Below, piece after piece: positions 1 to 7,057 of a stretch of DNA of 64,000 bases. The stretch spans positions 239,775-303,774 of the forward strand of contig DASQFI010000059.1 of NCBI GenBank assembly GCA_035633215.1. Direction: 5' to 3'. The notes beneath the pieces were generated by a model. It was given only the letters and a program-made list of their open reading frames with translations, was not told the origin of the DNA and searched no databases. The first letter of the stretch is position 1; every line of letters starts with the position of its first letter. The stretch comes from DASQFI01 sp035633215. GTDB lineage: Bacteria; Acidobacteriota; Vicinamibacteria; Vicinamibacterales; SCN-69-37. The position numbers and the translations under genes were made by a program.

Positions 1-948
1 GAGCGCGAGTCTCGTCGCCAGTTCGCTCCGGCGCGCGCTGGCGCGCGCGAGCAGCAGGCTCGCGACGTTGGCGCAGGCAAGCAGCAGGACCACGCTGACG
101 ACGGCCGTGAGCAACAGGAGGAACGCGGCGGCAAAGCGGGCCAGAAGCGGATGCGCCCCTCTCGCGCTTCCGATCACGAATCCGCGATCGGGCTCGCGGG
201 CTGGATTCTCGTCGAGCATGCGGCGCACCAGCACGCCAAGCTCGGCAGAGGCGGTCTGCTGGGTGACACCGGGCTTCAATCGGCCGACCAGCATGATCGA
301 GGTGGCGTCGCCACGCGCGCCTGGCGCTTCGCCAGTGCCCGCCATCACCGCGGGCAGCCAGATATCCGTGTCGACACCCGGGAAGGTCCCGACGAACCCG
401 CCCGGAGCGATCCCGACGATTGCGAAGTCGTGATGGTTGATGGTCAGGCTCCGGCCGACGACGGCCGGGTCGGCGCCGAAGCGGCGGCGCCAGAAGCGAT
501 CGCTGATGATCGCCACCGGCGCGTCGACGCCAGGTCGATCCTCGGCCGGCCCGAAATTGCGTCCGATGCGCGGCGCCACGCCGAGAACGGAGAAGTAGCC
601 GCCGGTGACGAACTCGGCCGAGACGGGCTGCGGACCTTCGGACCCGCCAAAGACGACCGATCGAATCTGATGTCCCGCTACGCCAGCAAACGACGAGGCG
701 CGGTCGCGCAGGTATTGATACTCATCGAAGTTGGCCGAACGGAACGACTGATCGCCGCGCTGAGACCGGCCGATGCGCACGAGCTCCCCGTCACCTGGCC
801 CGCCGAGCGGCCTCAGCAACACCGCGTTCACGACGCCGAACATCGTCGTGTTGACGGCAATGGCGAGCGCGAGCGAGCCCACGGCCGGCCAGGTGAGCGA
901 GGGCGTGCGGGTCAGGACGCGGACGGCGTAGCGGAGATCGCTCGTCAT
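1..948 (-). CDS. ADOP-family FtsX/MacB-like permease, N-terminal part (runs off window)
   Basis: The frame is open from an ATG at 946-948 to the window edge, giving 316 codons of the N-terminal half. It starts MTSDLRYAVRVLTRTPSLT, followed by one membrane helix and the family signature (T)TMFGVVNAVLLRPL, then a periplasmic MacB_PCD-like domain with VAIISDRFWRRRFG and VVGRSLTINHHDF. It then enters the first FtsX transmembrane block, ending ACANVASLLLARASARR. This order is that of the long orphan permeases common in Acidobacteriota (ADOP), normally about 800 residues, so more than half is missing beyond position 1. No ATP-binding partner gene is visible. Substrate unknown. The family call is secure; the function is not. 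Confidence 0.9.
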   Translation of the reverse strand, partial: MTSDLRYAVRVLTRTPSLTWPAVGSLALAIAVNTTMFGVVNAVLLRPLGGPGDGELVRIGRSQRGDQSFRSANFDEYQYLRDRASSFAGVAGHQIRSVVFGGSEGPQPVSAEFVTGGYFSVLGVAPRIGRNFGPAEDRPGVDAPVAIISDRFWRRRFGADPAVVGRSLTINHHDFAIVGIAPGGFVGTFPGVDTDIWLPAVMAGTGEAPGARGDATSIMLVGRLKPGVTQQTASAELGVLVRRMLDENPAREPDRGFVIGSARGAHPLLARFAAAFLLLLTAVVSVVLLLACANVASLLLARASARRSELATRLAL

Positions 949-1163
949 GGCGCACTACTTTACATTACAAAGTTATTTTTACCACAAGAAAATCGACGGT
1001 CGTGCGGACCGGCGTCCTGTCGATCCCCGCTGTGGGTCAGCGCGTGACGTCTCGCAACGGCGACTCGGCCGGTTGGCAAGGTCCGGATACCGCCGGCTGA
1101 GTTATAGTGGCCCCGTCCGGCTCCCACCCACGAAGAATCGGATCGTTTGAATCGGGAGGCGCC

Positions 1164-2303
1164 ATGTCTGGCACCCTCAGCCGTCGCGAAGTACTGCACG
1201 ATCTGCTGGCCGCAGGCGTGGTCCTGGGCACGGGCTGGCCCGCGCTCGCTCAGGGCGAGGAAGTCATCCCGTTCACGGATCTCCCGGCGCCGGCCGCCAA
1301 TGCGCGCGTCCCGCCGAGCCTGACGCAATACTTCACGGACAACAGCCTCTTCTTTGCCGTGCAGCACTACCCCGTGCCGCCGGCGATCGATCCGGCGGCC
1401 TACAAGCTCCGCATCACTGGCCTGGTCGACCGGCCGATGGAGCTCACGCTCGCCGCGGTGAAAACGCGGCCGCGCATCGAAGAGGTCGTCGGGTTCGAGT
1501 GCTCCGGCAACAACAACGGGCGCGGCAATCCGCTCCTCGGCAACGCGCGCTGGGCCGGCACCAGCGTCGCGCGTCTGCTGAAAGAGGCGGGCATCCGCGC
1601 GTCCGCCCGCGAGGTCGTGTTCTTCGGCGCCGACACCGGCACGGAAGAGATCACGCACGGCGGACCGGCGGAAAAAGTCGAGCAGCACTTCGGCCGCTCG
1701 TTGTCCCTGGACGACGCGATGCGGCCGGAGGTGATGCTGTCGGACACGATGAACGGCCAGCCCATGCCGCACTCGCACGGCGCGCCGGTCCGCCTCGTCG
1801 TGCCGGGCTGGTACGGCGTCGCGAACGTGAAGTGGCTCAATCACATCCACGTGCAGGACAGCCGTTTCATGGGCCGGTTCATGGCGCGCGACTACGTGAC
1901 GCTGCGCGGACAGTCGGTCGGGGCCGCCACCGTGTGGAATGAAACGTCCGTCGGCCGGACGCGCCTCAAGTCCGCGATTGGCCGTGTCACGCGCACCGGC
2001 GCCTCGCTGAAGGCCACCGGCTTCGCGCTCACCGACGGCACGCCGCTCAAGGTCGTGGAGGTCAGCGTCAACGGCGGCCCCTGGAAGCCGGCCGTGCTCG
2101 ACAAACGGAACACGCGCTATTCCTGGCAGCTCTTCACATACGAGTGGTCAGGCGCGCAGCCGGGCGCGCCGTCCGGCGAACACACGATCGTCTCCCGGGC
2201 CACCGACATTCGCGGCGAGGTGCAACCCACGGACGAGGATCTGCGCAGCAAGAAGACGCGCTGGGAGAACAACGGTCAGTTTCTTCGGAAATTCAAGATC
2301 TGA
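1164..2303 (+). CDS. Tat-exported sulfite-oxidase-family molybdopterin oxidoreductase
   Basis: A 379-residue protein. The ATG at 1164 is chosen over the upstream frame because it follows a GGGAGG ribosome-binding site and begins a twin-arginine signal (SRREVL, residues 6-11) with a hydrophobic stretch ending near ALAQ (residue 30). The oxidoreductase molybdopterin-binding domain follows, with the likely Mo-ligating cysteine at about residue 113 in FECSGNNNGRGN; the family usually has C-[SA]-G-N-x-R. The C-terminal part, with VSVNGGPW and the ending RWENNGQFLRKF, matches the Mo-cofactor dimerisation domain. By family it would oxidise sulfite or a related S/N substrate in the periplasm, but the substrate cannot be read from sequence. 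No cytochrome partner is adjacent. Confidence 0.88.
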   Translation: MSGTLSRREVLHDLLAAGVVLGTGWPALAQGEEVIPFTDLPAPAANARVPPSLTQYFTDNSLFFAVQHYPVPPAIDPAAYKLRITGLVDRPMELTLAAVKTRPRIEEVVGFECSGNNNGRGNPLLGNARWAGTSVARLLKEAGIRASAREVVFFGADTGTEEITHGGPAEKVEQHFGRSLSLDDAMRPEVMLSDTMNGQPMPHSHGAPVRLVVPGWYGVANVKWLNHIHVQDSRFMGRFMARDYVTLRGQSVGAATVWNETSVGRTRLKSAIGRVTRTGASLKATGFALTDGTPLKVVEVSVNGGPWKPAVLDKRNTRYSWQLFTYEWSGAQPGAPSGEHTIVSRATDIRGEVQPTDEDLRSKKTRWENNGQFLRKFKI

Positions 2304-2454
2304 AAAGAATGGGCGGTTCCGAAGTGCCCGGGTTCCGGGGTTGCAAAGCGAACTTCGGAACCCTGGAACCTCGGAACTTCGGAACCTGGTCGGCCCTTGA
2401 CGAACTCCGGAACTCCGGAACCTCGGAATCCCGCACCCCGGAACCCCCATAGTT
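2304..2454. repeat. GGAAC/GTTCC-rich short-repeat tract
   Basis: The gap after the molybdoenzyme gene is made of irregularly spaced units such as CGGAACTTCGGAACC, GGAACCTCGGAAC and AACTCCGGAACTCCGGAACC. These are arranged both directly and as inverted GGTTCC/GGAACC pairs that could fold. It is not a CRISPR, because units are only 6-12 bp with no constant spacer. It looks like a slippage-prone intergenic repeat and may also act as a structured 3' end for the gene on its left. Function unknown. Confidence 0.7.
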
Positions 2455-2799
2455 TTACCGCCGGCGATCCCGCCGATCTTCGCCGCGATCGCGCAGGTCT
2501 TCGCGCCTGTCCCGTCGATCCTCACGGCGATCGCGGAGGTCTTCGCGGCGATCGCGGCGGTCCTCGAATCGATCGCGCAGCCCGCCGTCGTGTAGACGAT
2601 CGCGGCGATCCTCGCGAAGATCGCGACGGTCCTCACGCCGATCGCGCACGTCTTCGCGGCGGTCACGGCGATCCTCCATCCGATCCCGACGGTCCTCGAG
2701 TCGATCCCGAACCGGTCCCTGCGGCGTGAAGGCGCGCGCGGTGACTGGCGTCAGAAGCGAAATCGCCAGCATGCCCGCGGCCGTGGATCCCCAAGTCAT
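2455..2799 (-). CDS. Secreted DRRED-repeat low-complexity protein
   Basis: A 114-residue protein. The start at 2799 is supported by a GGAGG ribosome-binding site seven bases upstream. Residues 1-23 form a signal peptide (AAGMLAISLLTPVTARAF). From about residue 30 to the end the protein consists almost only of D, R and E in a degenerate heptad-like pattern (RDRLEDRRDRMEDRRDRRED and variants). This should form a highly charged single alpha-helix or a disordered tail. The DNA repeat gives three long overlapping frames, but only this one has a start, RBS and signal sequence. Exported Asp/Arg-rich repeat proteins of this kind are seen in several proteobacteria and acidobacteria without a known role. 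Confidence 0.72.
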   Translation of the reverse strand: MTWGSTAAGMLAISLLTPVTARAFTPQGPVRDRLEDRRDRMEDRRDRREDVRDRREDRRDLREDRRDRLHDGGLRDRFEDRRDRREDLRDRREDRRDRREDLRDRGEDRRDRRR

Positions 2800-2896
2800 G
2801 TCTGCCTCCGTCTTGCAGGCGCTCCACTACCTTGGACCGGGACCAGCCGCCGAGGGCTTAATTGCGGCCGCCGCGTGACAGAATTGTCGGGAGACC

Positions 2897-3427
2897 ATGC
2901 CTCACATCATCGAGAAAGCCGCAACGGGCCGGGCGAAATGCCGGGGATGTGACACGCGGATCGCCGCAGGGCTGCTTCGGTTCGGCGAGCGCCTGCCCAA
3001 TCCGTATGCGGAGGATGGCGGCGAGATGACGCACTGGTTTCATCTCGCGTGCGCGGCGTTCAAGCGTCCCGCGCCGTTCCTCGAGACCGTCCCGGCGAGC
3101 GCCGAAATCGAGGATCGAGAGACGCTCGAGCGCGAAGCGACGGCCGGGATCACGCACCGCCGGCTGGCCCGCGTAAACACCGCGGAACGCTCGTCCACCG
3201 GACGCGCTGTGTGCCGATCGTGTCAGACGACGATCGCGAAAGGCGCCTGGCGGATTACGCTCGTCTACTACGAAGACGGCCGCTTCGTCGCATCAGGATT
3301 CATTCACGTCGGGTGCGCGCAGCCGTACCTGGAAACCACCGACATCATGCGACGCGTGAAGTACTTCACGCCGTCGCTCACCGATGCGGATCTGGCGGAG
3401 ATTCAGACGGAGCTGGGCGTGGCTTGA
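2897..3427 (+). CDS. Protein with two PARP-type zinc fingers
   Basis: A 176-residue protein with two copies of a zinc-binding module. Finger 1 has C15-x2-C18, then 30 residues, then H49-x2-C52 (GRAKCRGC ... WFHLAC). Finger 2 has C106-x2-C109, then 27 residues, then H137-x2-C140 (GRAVCRSC ... FIHVGC). The C-x2-C-x(~30)-H-x2-C spacing, the preceding TGRA and the G-x-W/L-R-x-x... core match the eukaryotic zf-PARP nick-sensing domain. No catalytic PARP or ligase domain is attached and there is no signal peptide, so it is probably cytoplasmic. By analogy it could bind DNA breaks; this is inference. It stands alone: the gene on the left is on the opposite strand and the next gene is convergent. Confidence 0.85.
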   Translation: MPHIIEKAATGRAKCRGCDTRIAAGLLRFGERLPNPYAEDGGEMTHWFHLACAAFKRPAPFLETVPASAEIEDRETLEREATAGITHRRLARVNTAERSSTGRAVCRSCQTTIAKGAWRITLVYYEDGRFVASGFIHVGCAQPYLETTDIMRRVKYFTPSLTDADLAEIQTELGVA

Positions 3428-3441
3428 GGCGTGGGGCCCTT

Positions 3442-3741
3442 CTACCCCCCCGCCATCGCCCCGACGATCAAGAACGGCTCGCTCCCCTTCGCCACGGCGT
3501 CCGGCAGAAGCGCATCGGGCGAATCGTGCGACACGTCCTCTTCGCACGCGAAAAATCGCACGAGCGGCCGGCGCGCGAACGTGACGTGGTCGCGGACCAT
3601 TCCGCGCAACACGGGGTAGTGGCCTTCGAGGGCATCGAGCACCGATCGCTGCGTGACCGGGCCATCGACGTTCACGGTCAGCTCGCCGCCGACATCAGCC
3701 AGCGTCCGCAGATGCGCCGGGAGGATGACGCGAATCGTCAT
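3442..3741 (-). CDS. MoaD/ThiS-family ubiquitin-like sulfur carrier
   Basis: A 99-residue beta-grasp protein (MTIRVILPAHLRTLADVGG ...) with the MoaD-like VTQRSVLDALEGHYPVLRG segment. It ends exactly in the diglycine tail AMAGG that is adenylated and thiocarboxylated in this family. Its ATG overlaps the stop codon of the upstream BNR-repeat gene (ATGA, 3738-3741), so the two are translationally coupled. No MoaE, MoeB or ThiF partner is in view. Role could be molybdopterin synthesis or another sulfur-transfer/tagging reaction; the coupling to a propeller protein argues against a plain housekeeping MoaD. Confidence 0.85.
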   Translation of the reverse strand: MTIRVILPAHLRTLADVGGELTVNVDGPVTQRSVLDALEGHYPVLRGMVRDHVTFARRPLVRFFACEEDVSHDSPDALLPDAVAKGSEPFLIVGAMAGG

Positions 3742-4859
3742 GACAGGGACTGCACCTCGACCGACAGCACCGGCGGGAGATCTCGCACGATCGGCGCCCA
3801 GTGATCGCCGCCGTCGGCCGAACCGTACACCTGCCCGCCCGTCGTTCCGAAGTACACACCGCAGGGGTCGAGCCGGTCCACGGCCATCGCGTCGCGCAGG
3901 ACGTTGACGTAGCAGTCGCGCAGCGGCAGCCCGTTCGTGAGCGCCTCCCAGTCGTTTTCAGTGCCGCCGGTGCGGCTGCGGAACACGCGCAGCTTGCCGT
4001 CGGGCGGAAAGTGCTCCGAGTCGCTCTTGATCGGCACGACGTAGATCGTCTCGGGCTCGTGCGCGTGTACGTCGATCGCGAATCCAAAGTCGCTCGGCAG
4101 GCTTCCGCTCACTTCCTGCCACGAGTCGCCCGCATCGTCGCTCCGCATGACGTCCCAGTGCTTCTGCATGAACAGCACGTTCGGACGCGACGGGTGCATC
4201 GCAATCCGGTGGACGCAGTGGCCGACCTCGGCTGTCGGATTCGGAATTCCTTCGGATCGCAGGCCGCGGTTGATCGGCCGCCAGGTCTTGCCGGCATCAT
4301 CGGTGCGGAACGCGCCCGCGGCGGAAATCGCGATGAAGATCCGCGCCGGATCGCGCGGATCGAGCACGATCGTATGCAGACACAGGCCGCCCGCGCCGGG
4401 CTGCCACCGCGAGCCGGACTCGTGGCCGCGCAACGCCGGCAGTTCCTGCCACGTCGCGCCGGCGTCGTCGCTCCGGAACAGCGCGGCGTCCTCGACACCG
4501 GCATAGACGATGTCGGGATTGGTCAGACCGGGCTCGAGATGCCAGACCCGCTTGAATTCCCACGGATGCGGCGTGCCGTCGTACCACTGATGCGTGCCAG
4601 GCTCTCCTTCGTAGACGAAGCGGTTCCCCGCGGCCTCCCACGTCTTGCCGCCGTCATTCGAGCGCTGAATCACCTGGCCGAACCATCCGCTCGACTGCGA
4701 CGCGTACAGCCGATTCGGATCCACCGGCGATGCCTTCAAGTGATAGATCTCCCAGCCGGCGAAGTGTGGGCCGCTGACGTCCCAGTCCTTCCGTTTGCCG
4801 TCTGATGTCAGCGCGAATGCGCCCTTCCGCGTGCCGACCAGAACGCGAACCCCCTTCAT
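3738..4859 (-). CDS. BNR/Asp-box beta-propeller protein (sialidase-like fold)
   Basis: A 373-residue protein. The start at 4859 has an AAAGGA ribosome-binding site six bases upstream. It contains at least five Asp-box motifs S/T-x-D-x-G-x-T/S-W: SNDGGKTW, SDDAGATW, TDDAGKTW, SDDAGDSW, SADGGDHW. These mark the blades of a six-bladed propeller, as in sialidases, photosystem assembly factor YCF48 and plant-type BNR proteins. The catalytic Arg triad/Tyr of true sialidases is not evident, so enzymatic activity is doubtful. There is no signal peptide (it begins MKGVRVLVGTRKGAF), so it should be cytoplasmic. It is the first gene of a coupled pair with the MoaD-like gene. Confidence 0.85.
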   Translation of the reverse strand: MKGVRVLVGTRKGAFALTSDGKRKDWDVSGPHFAGWEIYHLKASPVDPNRLYASQSSGWFGQVIQRSNDGGKTWEAAGNRFVYEGEPGTHQWYDGTPHPWEFKRVWHLEPGLTNPDIVYAGVEDAALFRSDDAGATWQELPALRGHESGSRWQPGAGGLCLHTIVLDPRDPARIFIAISAAGAFRTDDAGKTWRPINRGLRSEGIPNPTAEVGHCVHRIAMHPSRPNVLFMQKHWDVMRSDDAGDSWQEVSGSLPSDFGFAIDVHAHEPETIYVVPIKSDSEHFPPDGKLRVFRSRTGGTENDWEALTNGLPLRDCYVNVLRDAMAVDRLDPCGVYFGTTGGQVYGSADGGDHWAPIVRDLPPVLSVEVQSLS

Positions 4860-5144
4860 GCTGTGTCCTTTCCCGGAAGCGGCGGAAAAACCGCCGCAAA
4901 AACTCAGTATGCACCGACCTGTCGGCCTGCGCCTACTCGCATGCCGGCAGCGACGCCCTCGATCGTGGGGGCATGTTAGTGCGCTGTATGTCTCCGATAG
5001 TCGCTACGTGTGAGGGCCGATTCCCGAACCCGCCGGTTGTAGAACAATGTCGGCGCGATCGAGGACTGCCGCGGTTCGGCGAGCCTGAAAGCGGCGCAAA
5101 ATCCGGCATCGAGTGGGAACGACGCTTGCTACGAATGCAAGACC

Positions 5145-5372
5145 GTGGACATCACGCTGACCTCAACCCTGACGGCTGAGGATGAGAACATCATCGCCCC
5201 GGCGATTCTGCAGGCGCTCACGAGCATTCTCGACCACCTGCCGATCGCCTATCGAGTGCGCATCGACACCGTCGACTCCCAGAGCTATCAACACAGCGGA
5301 CCGGACCGCACGCGACTCACGCCGGACGGGCGCTTTCGGTCCGCCTCGCCGGCACCGGCATCCGACGGCTGA
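5145..5372 (+). CDS. Small hypothetical protein (GTG start)
   Basis: A possible 75-residue protein. It starts VDITLTSTLTAEDENIIAPA, is amphipathic, and is followed by ILQALTSILDHLPIAYRVRI, which looks like a genuine coding stretch. The last 25 residues are low-complexity Arg/Ser/Pro. There is no clear ribosome-binding site and no recognised family. It lies alone between the BNR gene (divergent) and the di-haem oxidoreductase gene (convergent). The 285 bases before it contain nothing else I can identify. Confidence 0.4.
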   Translation: MDITLTSTLTAEDENIIAPAILQALTSILDHLPIAYRVRIDTVDSQSYQHSGPDRTRLTPDGRFRSASPAPASDG

Positions 5373-5390
5373 GAAAGGCCTTGTGCCCAT

Positions 5391-6581
5391 CTAAAGCGTT
5401 TTCAAGAACGCGAGCATCGCGGCTTTATCAGGATCGCTGAGCTGGGTGAATCCCGTGCGAGCGCGGGTCGCCTCGCCGCCGTGGCGCAGGATCGCCTCCT
5501 CGATCGTCGTCGCAGATCCATCGTGCAAGAGTGGCCGGCGGACGCGCAGCCCCCACAGCGCGGGCGTGCGCATCTCCGAGGCCAGGGCAGCGCCCTGCGC
5601 GATGCCGTCGCCGGTGCCGATGTCGTGCAGCAGAAGATCTGAAAACAAGGCGACGGCCTGATTCTCGAACAAACGGTTCGAGTGCGGTCCCGTGTTCAGC
5701 ACCGGCACGTGGCAGGAGGCGCAGCCGATCGACGAGAACAGCTGCTCGCCCGAGCGCGCGGCCGTATCGGGCGCGAGGCGGCCGAGCGGCGCGAGAAACT
5801 TCATGAAACTCTCGAAGTTGTCGATGCCGCGTCGGTTCGTTCGCGGATCGCGGACGTCTTCCGGATCCGGAATGAGATCGCAGAGGCGCATGCGATCCGC
5901 AGGCACGCCCGACGCCAGTTCCTCGGGAAAGAGATCGTTCGTGATCCCCATTTCATTGCGGTAGGCGTCGGCGCTGAACGCCAGCAGCGTCGCGTGCTGC
6001 GCCTTCCAGCCGAAGCGTCCGATGCGAATCTGACCGGTGGCGACGTCGACCACCCGGGCGGCGCGGCCGCTGATGCCGTCGCCGTTGTCATCCATCGGAT
6101 CCTCACGCGCAAGCACGATGCCGTCGGGAATCGCTTCCACGAGTCCGGCGCCGAAGAGCGGAATCGGGATCCGCCGTGCGATCACCGCCGCCTCGGCCGG
6201 AATGCTCACCTGACAGCCGTGCGTCGGCACCGAAAAGAGCTGATGCAGCGTCTCGCCGGAGGCGTGGAGCGGCGCCAGCTCGCCCTGCTCGTTCCGGCCG
6301 ACAGCCCTGACCTCGGCGATCGTCCCGAAGCCGCCGACCGCGGGGATGCTGTGACAGATGGCGCAGCTCGTGCCGTTGAAGGCCGGACCGAGGCCCTCGT
6401 CGGCGGTCTCGACCTCGAGAAAGTCGTCGAGCCCGAGACGGAACTCGGCGAACTCGGCCGTGGAGATGCCGGCCAGCGGATCGCCGGGCCGCGGCGCTCG
6501 CACCTGCGCGTCGAGAAACGCGATGCCGTAGACGACGGCGAGAGCCGCCGCAACTGTCCGTGTGGACACCCGCGACTTCAT
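5391..6581 (-). CDS. Di-haem c-type oxidoreductase / putative peroxidase (DHOR family)
   Basis: About 396 residues from the ATG at 6579-6581. That start gives a clean signal peptide (MKSRVSTRTVAAALAVVYGI ... LDAQ); the frame extends upstream only through a dispersed repeat. Two haem c sites are visible: CAICH at residues 73-77 (FNGTSCAICHSIPAVGG) and CASCH at about 287-291 (LFSSIGCASCHVPVLNTG). The C-terminal MRTPALWGLR ... LLHDGSA is typical of the di-haem oxidoreductase/thiol-oxidoreductase family related to cytochrome c peroxidase. It should be periplasmic. It is the last gene of a three-gene operon after an outer-membrane porin and a CuA-type cupredoxin, suggesting a joint electron-transfer function. 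Confidence 0.88.
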   Translation of the reverse strand: MKSRVSTRTVAAALAVVYGIAFLDAQVRAPRPGDPLAGISTAEFAEFRLGLDDFLEVETADEGLGPAFNGTSCAICHSIPAVGGFGTIAEVRAVGRNEQGELAPLHASGETLHQLFSVPTHGCQVSIPAEAAVIARRIPIPLFGAGLVEAIPDGIVLAREDPMDDNGDGISGRAARVVDVATGQIRIGRFGWKAQHATLLAFSADAYRNEMGITNDLFPEELASGVPADRMRLCDLIPDPEDVRDPRTNRRGIDNFESFMKFLAPLGRLAPDTAARSGEQLFSSIGCASCHVPVLNTGPHSNRLFENQAVALFSDLLLHDIGTGDGIAQGAALASEMRTPALWGLRVRRPLLHDGSATTIEEAILRHGGEATRARTGFTQLSDPDKAAMLAFLKTL

Positions 6582-6588
6582 CGAAGAC

Positions 6589-6637
6589 CCTTCGACGTCG
6601 CTCAGGGCAAGCTCTTCGACTTCGCTCAGAACAAGAA
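6589..6637. repeat. Tandem CTTCGACxTCGCTCAG dispersed-repeat unit (two copies)
   Basis: Two near-identical units of about 24 bp lie head to tail: CTTCGACGTCGCTCAGGGC followed by CTTCGACTTCGCTCAGAAC. On the minus strand they would read as the peptide LSEVE..LSDVEG. Peptides of this kind are a well-known artefact of this repeat in environmental genomes, so the repeat should not be counted as coding. It sits just before the start of the di-haem oxidoreductase gene, between it and the cupredoxin gene. Confidence 0.75.
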
Positions 6638-6668
6638 GGTCGCGCATGAGGTACTCCAGGTGGATCGA

Positions 6669-7043
6669 CTACTTCGTCACGACAATCGTGCCGCGCATGA
6701 ATCCGTGGCCGGCGCCACAGACGTGCGAGCACTCGAAGGTGTAACGTCCCTCACGGGCGGGCCGGAAGGTCGCCGTGACGGTGCCCTTGCCGCGCTTGGG
6801 AATCCTGACGTCCACGTCCGTGTCCAGAATCCGGAAACCGTGATCGGTGTCCTCGCTCCGCAGGCGGATCTCGATCGGCTCGCCCGCTTTCGTGCGGATC
6901 TCCGACGGCGTGAAGCTGAATCGCTCGGCGCTGACGTTGACCACCCGTGCGGATGTCTGACCGCCCGGCGCTGTCGCGGAGAGCTGCGAGGCGAGGGCGA
7001 CCGCGACCCAGCCAGCGATGACCAGCAAAAAGAATGGCCGCAT
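6669..7043 (-). CDS. Periplasmic CuA-type cupredoxin (CoxII-like domain)
   Basis: A 124-residue protein from the ATG at 7041-7043, which has a GGAG ribosome-binding site seven bases upstream. The further upstream ATG at 7056-7058 overlaps the previous stop as TGATG and is the alternative. Signal peptide: MRPFFLLVIAGWVAVALA. The cupredoxin fold ends in FECSHVCGAGHGFMRG, a C-x3-C-x3-H-x2-M arrangement identical in spacing to the binuclear CuA site of cytochrome oxidase subunit II. The first His ligand is probably in TDHGFRI. It lacks the two N-terminal helices of CoxII, so it is a soluble or singly anchored electron carrier. The operon (porin, this gene, di-haem protein) suggests it passes electrons to or from the di-haem partner. 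Confidence 0.88.
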   Translation of the reverse strand: MRPFFLLVIAGWVAVALASQLSATAPGGQTSARVVNVSAERFSFTPSEIRTKAGEPIEIRLRSEDTDHGFRILDTDVDVRIPKRGKGTVTATFRPAREGRYTFECSHVCGAGHGFMRGTIVVTK

Positions 7044-7057
7044 GAGGAAGCTCCGCA

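Noticed and set aside
151..1047. Long plus-strand open frame opposite the first permease
   Set aside because: It is Arg/Ala/Asp-rich antisense of a real permease gene; no start signal or family resemblance. The same holds for the long opposite-strand frames at 3801-4805, 5682-7133, 15498-16988, 25110-26171, 29211-30638, 57030-58502 and others.
2304..2810. Possible CRISPR array because of many short repeats
   Set aside because: Units are 6-15 bp and irregular with no spacers of constant length; the second half is the coding repeat of the DRRED protein.
3738..4859. True sialidase
   Set aside because: Only the Asp-box propeller pattern is seen; the catalytic Arg triad and Tyr/Glu pair are not evident and there is no signal peptide.
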